Below, one piece after another: positions 59,485 to 64,000 of a DNA stretch of 64,000 nt. This DNA comes from Paenibacillus sp. RUD330 (lineage in GTDB: Bacteria > Bacillota > Bacilli > Paenibacillales > Paenibacillaceae): contig NZ_CP022655.2 of the NCBI RefSeq assembly GCF_002243345.2, positions 4,156,501 through 4,220,500 on the forward strand, in the 5' to 3' direction. Every line of letters starts with the position of its first letter. Positions within the stretch are counted from its first letter, which is position 1. The position numbers were made by a program, and so were the translations under genes. The notes under the pieces are model-generated. The model saw nothing but the letters and a program-made list of their open reading frames with translations. It was not told where the DNA came from and searched no databases.

Positions 59485-59506
59485 TATTTCGATATTTATA
59501 GAAATA
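59485..59506. promoter_or_regulatory. ArsR operator B
   Basis: TATTTC-GATATTTATA-GAAATA, a full match to the repeated pattern, 14 bases after the arsR stop. Confidence 0.7.
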
Positions 59507-59598
59507 ATTCGGTTCAGCTTCTATTTCGGCTGGTCCGGCAAGCCATTTGTCCGATCGCATAGACCGCTCGCATCGTATTCATCGTTTTTTTCGGCTTA

Positions 59599-59620
59599 TA
59601 TTTCGATAATTATAGAAATA
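59599..59620. promoter_or_regulatory. ArsR operator C
   Basis: TATTTC-GATAATTATA-GAAATA, a full match, in the middle of the arsR-MFS spacer. Confidence 0.7.
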
Positions 59621-59797
59621 ATAAGCTCTATTCTTTTAGGCCCGGGAAAAACAGCTTCATTATTGCGGCTGCCTACCCTGCCGAGATGGCTTTCCGTTCC
59701 GGCTAACCTCTTGCCGGGCCACTTTCAGCCCAGCTTTCGTTCTTCAGAGCGGAAGTGCTCTTCGGTTCAACTCGTTTAGCAGAGCTTTTGCGTTTAT

Positions 59798-59819
59798 TAT
59801 TTCGATATATTTAGAAATA
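59798..59819. promoter_or_regulatory. ArsR operator D
   Basis: TATTTC-GATATATTTA-GAAATA, a full match, directly before the ribosome site of the MFS gene. The rest of 59471-59846 holds no gene and no obvious terminator. Confidence 0.7.
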
Positions 59820-59846
59820 TAAAAGAAAATCAAGGAGCTGGAGAGA

Positions 59847-61079
59847 ATGTCAACGAGTTGGAAGTGGAAAATATACATGCTTGCCGTCGTAAGCTTCCTG
59901 GTCGGCACTTCGGAATACATCATCGCCGGGATTCTGGATCAAGTGGCGGACGACATCGGTGTGTCGCTTGCCGCAGCCGGCCAGCTGATCACGGTCTACT
60001 CCCTGGCTTATGCATTCGGCACCCCGTTCCTGCTCGCCGCGGCGGCCAAGGCGGACCGCAAAAAGCTCATGATTTATTCCCTCGCCATATTCGCCGCCGG
60101 CAACTTCGCCGCGCTTGCCTTCACCGGATACGGAGCGCTGATCGGCTCCCGCATCATTCTGGCGCTGAGCAGCGGCGTCTTCATCGTCACCGCTCTGACC
60201 GTCGCCTCCAAGCTCGCTCCGTCCGACAAGCAGGGCAGCGCCATCGCGACGCTCGTCATGGGCTTCAGCACCGCGCTGATCATCGGGGTGCCCTTGGGCA
60301 GGCTTGCCGCTTCCGCGTATGACTGGCATCTGGTGTTCGGCGCGATCGGCCTGCTTGGCCTGCTCGCCATCCTCCTCATCCTCTACGCGATTCCCCGGAC
60401 GGAGGGGGAGCGCCCCATTCCGCTGCGGGATCAGGCCAGACTGCTCGCCGACCCGAAAATCGCCGTCGGCCTGCTCATTACGTTTTTCTGGATCGGCGGT
60501 TATTCCATCACCTATACCTACATCTCCCCCTTCCTCCTCGATATAACGGGACTGAACGAAAGATGGGTGAGCATCGGGTTGTTCGCGCTCGGCATCGCCA
60601 GCTTGATCGGCTCCAAGCTCGGAGGCTTCGGCACGGACCGATGGGGCTTCTCCCGCACGCTGGTCGGAGGCATGATCCTCCACTCGATCTTCCTCCTGCT
60701 CATCTCCCTGTTCGCCCATTCGGCGGCTCTCATCTTGCCCCTCCTCATGCTGTGGTCGTTGTCCGCCTGGTCGTCGGGACCGACCCAGCAGTACCACCTC
60801 ATCACGCTCGCACCCGGAGCCACGAGCATGATGCTGAGCCTCAACAGCTCTGTGCTCCAGCTCGCCATGGCTGCAGGAGCGGGCATCGGCGGCTTGATCG
60901 TCGAGCGTTCCTCTCTGGCCGCCACCAGCTGGATCGGCGCCGGAGCCGTCGCGGTTGCGGCGCTGATCGCGGCCGCATCGTTCGGCTTCCTCAGCCCGGC
61001 GGCCTCTAGGCGCAAGAAGGCAGCCATGCTGGCTGCAGGCGCCGGCATGAAGGATCTCGGATGGGATGACGCCGACTGA
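59847..61079 (+). CDS. MFS efflux transporter (DHA1 type)
   Basis: The 410-residue protein has 12 predicted helices and DHA1/AraJ-like features: MLAVVSFLVGTSEYIIAGILDQVADDIGVS, AGQLITVYSLAYAFGTP, ADRKKLMI (loop 2-3) and the helix-5 motif MGFSTALIIGVPLGRLA. It probably exports drugs, sugars or amino acid derivatives by proton antiport. AAGGAGCTGGAGAG precedes the ATG. The arsR gene upstream and the four operators indicate derepression by a ligand of that regulator. Confidence 0.9.
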   Translation: MSTSWKWKIYMLAVVSFLVGTSEYIIAGILDQVADDIGVSLAAAGQLITVYSLAYAFGTPFLLAAAAKADRKKLMIYSLAIFAAGNFAALAFTGYGALIGSRIILALSSGVFIVTALTVASKLAPSDKQGSAIATLVMGFSTALIIGVPLGRLAASAYDWHLVFGAIGLLGLLAILLILYAIPRTEGERPIPLRDQARLLADPKIAVGLLITFFWIGGYSITYTYISPFLLDITGLNERWVSIGLFALGIASLIGSKLGGFGTDRWGFSRTLVGGMILHSIFLLLISLFAHSAALILPLLMLWSLSAWSSGPTQQYHLITLAPGATSMMLSLNSSVLQLAMAAGAGIGGLIVERSSLAATSWIGAGAVAVAALIAAASFGFLSPAASRRKKAAMLAAGAGMKDLGWDDAD

Positions 61080-61140
61080 TCCGCATCGATCGCCTGGCTT
61101 GCCGCGCAAGACTCCGAGCGCAAAGCCGGCCGGTGAACCA

Positions 61141-61180
61141 AAAAGGACGGGATAGGGGCAGCCCCTATCCCGTCCTTTTC
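61141..61180. terminator. Bidirectional terminator
   Basis: A perfect 14-bp stem (GGACGGGATAGGGG with its complement) has a 3-base loop and A/T tracts on both sides. It ends the MFS gene and the sulfate operon. Confidence 0.95.
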
Positions 61181-61209
61181 ACAGGTTCCCTATTGGTCTT
61201 GCCTCGGAT

Positions 61210-61398
61210 TCACCCCTGAGCCGCGGCGGCACCCTGCTGCCGAAGGGCGGCGGCATCGAACCGCTTGCGCTCCGTACGGTCGATCTGCACGATGCGGCCG
61301 TCATGCACCGTAATGACCACCGCTCCGTACTCCAGCCCGTTGACCTGGTCGGCGATGCGCTCCAGCCAGGCTTCATCCAATTCCACAGGTTTCGCCAT
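61210..61398 (-). CDS. yezD: YezD-family small protein of sulfur assimilation
   Basis: The 62-residue protein matches the YezD/DUF2292 family: LDEAWLERIADQVNGLEYGAVVITVHDGRIVQIDRTER with a short Gln/Ala-rich tail (quoted in part). Such genes regularly lie in sulfate or sulfonate assimilation operons, and here it directly follows cysW with a 3-base gap. Its biochemical role is unknown. A strong bidirectional terminator follows, so it is the last gene. Confidence 0.88.
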   Translation of the reverse strand: MAKPVELDEAWLERIADQVNGLEYGAVVITVHDGRIVQIDRTERKRFDAAALRQQGAAAAQG

Positions 61399-61401
61399 CC
61401 G

Positions 61402-62286
61402 TTATCCCTCCACGGTTTCTTTATTCCGCTGCGCGGTTTTCCATTCCACGAGACTTTTCGCGCCAAGCGTCACCAGCGCCAGCATCATCAGCAGCGAAGC
61501 CACGGCAAAGGATGCCGAGAACTGATACTCGTTGTATAGTATTTCCACATGCAGAGGCAGGGTGTTCGTTTCCCCGCGGATATGTCCGGATACGACCGAT
61601 ACGGCGCCGAACTCTCCCATGGCCCTCGCGTTGCAGAGCACGATGCCGTACAGAAGGCCCCATTTGATGTTGGGAAGCGTAACGTTCCAGAAGATGCGGA
61701 ATCCCTTCGCCCCAAGCGTGGCGGCCGCTTCCTCCTCCTGCGTGCCCTGGGCCTGCATGAGGGGGATCAGCTCTCTGGCCACAAAAGGAAAGGTCACGAA
61801 CATCGTCGCGAGCACGATGCCTGGAGTCGCAAATACGATTTGCAGATTATGCTCATCCAGCCATGGGCCGAGATAACCTTGGGCGCCGAAGAGCAGCAGG
61901 AAGATGAAGCCCGCGATGACGGGCGACACCGAGAACGGCAGGTCGATCAGCGTCACGAGCAGGTTTTTGCCGCGGAAGCTGAACTTGGTTACGAGCCAGG
62001 CGGCCGCAACGCCGAAGACCGCGTTCAAGGGCACCGCGATGACGGCTACGAGCAGCGTCAGCTTGAGGGCAGCCACGGCGTCGGGATCAGTCAGGGCGCT
62101 GATATACACATCCCAGCCCCGCTTCATGCCTTCGATGAAGACGGTGAGAAGCGGCAGCAGGACGATCAGCGCGAGGAAGACGAAGGCGATGCCGATGAGC
62201 AGCCATTTGACGGCTCTCGGCTCGCTTACGGGCTTCGCCCGGACAACGGCCTTGGCGGACGATCGGGAAGTTACGGTACCGGCCAC
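61402..62286 (-). CDS. cysW: Sulfate ABC transporter permease CysW
   Basis: The 294-residue permease has six helices and the EAA loop [46 protein letters not shown] (quoted in parts), by which it contacts the ATPase. The sulfate-specific ending [29 protein letters not shown] is conserved. It starts with GTG after GGAGG. It pairs with CysT to form the membrane channel. A basic N-terminal extension of about 25 residues precedes the first helix. Confidence 0.95.
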   Translation of the reverse strand: MAGTVTSRSSAKAVVRAKPVSEPRAVKWLLIGIAFVFLALIVLLPLLTVFIEGMKRGWDVYISALTDPDAVAALKLTLLVAVIAVPLNAVFGVAAAWLVTKFSFRGKNLLVTLIDLPFSVSPVIAGFIFLLLFGAQGYLGPWLDEHNLQIVFATPGIVLATMFVTFPFVARELIPLMQAQGTQEEEAAATLGAKGFRIFWNVTLPNIKWGLLYGIVLCNARAMGEFGAVSVVSGHIRGETNTLPLHVEILYNEYQFSASFAVASLLMMLALVTLGAKSLVEWKTAQRNKETVEG

Positions 62287-62298
62287 AGGGCATTCCTC

Positions 62299-63132
62299 CT
62301 ATCGCGACAGCGCGCGCCTGCCGGCCCGCCACTGGATGTAATTGATGACGAGCAGCATGGCGAACGAGATGACGAGCAGCACGAGCGCGATCGCCGTTGC
62401 CTGCTCCAGCTCGAACGACTCCAGCTTCGTCATGATCAGCAGCGGAGTGATCTCCGTGCGCATCGGCATGTTGCCGGAGATGAAGACGACGGAGCCGTAT
62501 TCGCCGATGCCCCGGGCGAACGCAAGCGCGAAGCCGGTCAGGAGCGCCGGCGTCAGCTCCGGCAGCACGATGCGCAGGATCGTGCGCCATCTTCCGGCTC
62601 CCAGCATGACGGCGGCCTCTTCGACCTCGGCGTCGAGATCCTCCAGTACGGGCTGGACGGTGCGGACGATGAACGGCAAGCCGATGAAGATCAAGGCGAT
62701 CGTGATGCCCAGAGGCGTGAAGGCCACCTTGATTCCAAGCGGCTCCAGCCATTTGCCGACCCAGCCGTTAGGCGCGTAGATGGCCGTCAGGGCGATGCCG
62801 GCGACTGCGGTCGGAAGCGCGAACGGCAGGTCGACGAGGCTGTCCAGGAACTTCCGGCCCGGAAACGAGTAGCGTACCAGCACCCATGCGACGATGAAGC
62901 CGAACACGACGTTGATGACCGCCGCCGCCAGCGAAGTCAGCAGGCTGATGCGGTAGGAAGCCATGACGCGGGGAGCGGTCACCGTCGACCAGAATTCCCC
63001 CCAGCTGAGCTCCGCCGTCTTGAGCAGGACGCAAGACAGCGGAATCAGCACGATGATGCACAGGTAAAAGACGGTGATGCCCATCGACAATCCGAATCCG
63101 GGTAAAATGCTCCGAGTGCGGGAACCTTTCAT
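62299..63132 (-). CDS. cysT: Sulfate ABC transporter permease CysT
   Basis: The 277-residue permease has six helices, the [35 protein letters not shown] coupling loop (quoted in part) and the sulfate-type [24 protein letters not shown] ending. It partners CysW, 12 bases downstream. The gene follows the sulfate-binding protein gene by 32 bases in the same operon. Confidence 0.95.
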   Translation of the reverse strand: MKGSRTRSILPGFGLSMGITVFYLCIIVLIPLSCVLLKTAELSWGEFWSTVTAPRVMASYRISLLTSLAAAVINVVFGFIVAWVLVRYSFPGRKFLDSLVDLPFALPTAVAGIALTAIYAPNGWVGKWLEPLGIKVAFTPLGITIALIFIGLPFIVRTVQPVLEDLDAEVEEAAVMLGAGRWRTILRIVLPELTPALLTGFALAFARGIGEYGSVVFISGNMPMRTEITPLLIMTKLESFELEQATAIALVLLVISFAMLLVINYIQWRAGRRALSR

Positions 63133-63164
63133 GTGAAGTCAGCTCCTGTATCGTCCAGAACCTT

Positions 63165-64000
63165 TTACTTGGATCCCGGCGTGTAGATTTCGTCAAACGT
63201 TCCGCCGTCGGCGAAATGCTTCTTCTGCGCTTCGGCCCAGCCGCCGAAGTCCTTGTCGATCTGGAGCAGGTCAAGCTCCTTGAATTTGTCCTTGTACTGC
63301 TCCGCGATCGTCTTGTTGATCGGACGGTAGAAATTGTCGGCGGCGATCTTCTGGCCTTCGTCGCTGTACAGATACTTCAGATATTCCTCGGCGACCTCGC
63401 GGGTGCCCTTCTGGTCCACGACCTTGTCGACGACGGCTACCGGAGGCTCCGCAAGCACGCTGAGCGAAGGATAGACGATTTCGAACTTGTCCCCCAGCTC
63501 CTTCTGGGACAGGAAGGCCTCGTTCTCCCATGCGAGCAGGACGTCGCCGATGCCGCGCTCCGTGAACGTCGTCGTCGCGCCGCGCGCGCCGGAGTCGAGC
63601 ACCGGAACGTTCTTGAACAGCTGCTTCATGAAATCCTTCGTCTTGGCTTCGTCGCCGCCGTCCTGCTTGGAGGCGTAGCCCCATGCCGCCAAATAGTTCC
63701 AGCGCGCGCCGCCGGATGTTTTCGGATTCGGCGTAATGACCTCCACGCCCGGCTTCACGAGATCGTTCCAGTCCTTGATGCCCTTCGGATTGCCCTTGCG
63801 GACGAGGAAGACGATCGTGGACGTGTATGGAGCGCTGTTGTCCTCGTACTTCGAGCTCCAATCCTTGTTGATCAGCCCTTTGTCGGCAATGGCGTCGATA
63901 TCGTAGCCGAGAGCCAAGGTGACGACGTCGGCCTTGAGGCCGCCGATGACGGAGAGCGACTGCTTGCCGGAGCCGCCATGCGACTGCTTCACCGTGACTT
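63165..64000 (-). CDS. sbp: Sulfate/thiosulfate-binding protein, 5' end outside the window
   Basis: The partial gene runs off the right edge; the start lies beyond 64000. The 278 visible codons give the C-terminal part of a periplasmic-type sulfate-binding lipoprotein: [35 protein letters not shown], then [50 protein letters not shown] and [17 protein letters not shown] (quoted in separate parts). Sulfate is the expected ligand, delivered to CysT-CysW. No ATPase gene (cysA) follows cysW in this operon, so the energising subunit must be encoded elsewhere. Confidence 0.95.
   Translation of the reverse strand, partial: VTVKQSHGGSGKQSLSVIGGLKADVVTLALGYDIDAIADKGLINKDWSSKYEDNSAPYTSTIVFLVRKGNPKGIKDWNDLVKPGVEVITPNPKTSGGARWNYLAAWGYASKQDGGDEAKTKDFMKQLFKNVPVLDSGARGATTTFTERGIGDVLLAWENEAFLSQKELGDKFEIVYPSLSVLAEPPVAVVDKVVDQKGTREVAEEYLKYLYSDEGQKIAADNFYRPINKTIAEQYKDKFKELDLLQIDKDFGGWAEAQKKHFADGGTFDEIYTPGSK

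Overview
The window is chromosomal, gene-dense and moderately GC-rich, and it looks like a spore-forming Firmicute of the Paenibacillus type. Supporting signs are: the LiaFSR system, ytxC next to a T-box-controlled thrS, AbrB, YugN, YezD, KtrAB under a ydaO-type (c-di-AMP) leader, a SAM-I riboswitch on methionine genes, S-layer-homology anchoring of a secreted enzyme, strong AGGAGG-type ribosome sites and GTG/TTG starts. I saw no rRNA, tRNA, CRISPR array, prophage or insertion sequence. The species assignment is inference.

Layout. 0-7.5 kb: a 32-residue membrane peptide, an aldo/keto reductase, an AbrB-like regulator, TrmL, an orphan PhoP-like response regulator behind PhoP-box-like repeats, serC, glnA (GSI-beta-like sequence, with a perfect GlnR/TnrA site upstream) and aroF. 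7.7-20.5 kb, all minus strand: a YkcC/YkcB-like glycosyltransferase pair, a DUF2062 protein, ispH, a histidine kinase and response regulator with htrA, yugN and liaF-liaS-liaR. 20.9-28 kb: an Lrp/AsnC regulator, a 3D-domain protein, thrS with its T-box, ytxC, a membrane diguanylate cyclase and mqnC (futalosine menaquinone route). 28.4-32 kb: metA-metI-metC behind a SAM-I riboswitch. 32-37 kb: an NCS2 nucleobase permease and a secreted, SLH-anchored GH74 glucanase with a perfect palindromic operator. 37.2-46.9 kb: corA with a promoter, a 31-codon leader ORF and a long leader, an Atg22-like MFS protein, two regulator genes (LysR, HxlR), a PHP histidinol phosphatase, an EamA transporter, a DUF695/RraB-like protein, DoxX, a degenerate J protein and a glutathione peroxidase. 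47-56.5 kb: sdhCAB divergent from a LysR gene, ktrB-ktrA with a c-di-AMP riboswitch, a CPBP protease and a VanZ-like protein. 56.6-64 kb: uvrC, a 50-residue membrane peptide, an arsR-MFS unit with four matching operators, and yezD at the end of a sulfate uptake operon (sbp-cysT-cysW-yezD) that runs off the right edge.

How the genes fit together. Nitrogen, sulfur/methionine, aromatic amino acid, isoprenoid/menaquinone and succinate oxidation genes form the metabolic core. Envelope sensing (LiaFSR and HtrA with its two-component system), potassium and magnesium transport and thiol/peroxide defence make up the stress layer. The most unusual items are regulatory: the acidic, proline-containing leader peptide before corA; the quadruple TATTTC-N10-GAAATA operator set of the arsR-MFS unit; a 13-bp promoter motif shared by two membrane micro-protein genes 58 kb apart; the GSI-beta-like GlnA under an apparent Gram-positive GlnR/TnrA site; and the palindromic operator of the surface-anchored GH74 enzyme. 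No coding sequence in the window shows an internal stop or frameshift.
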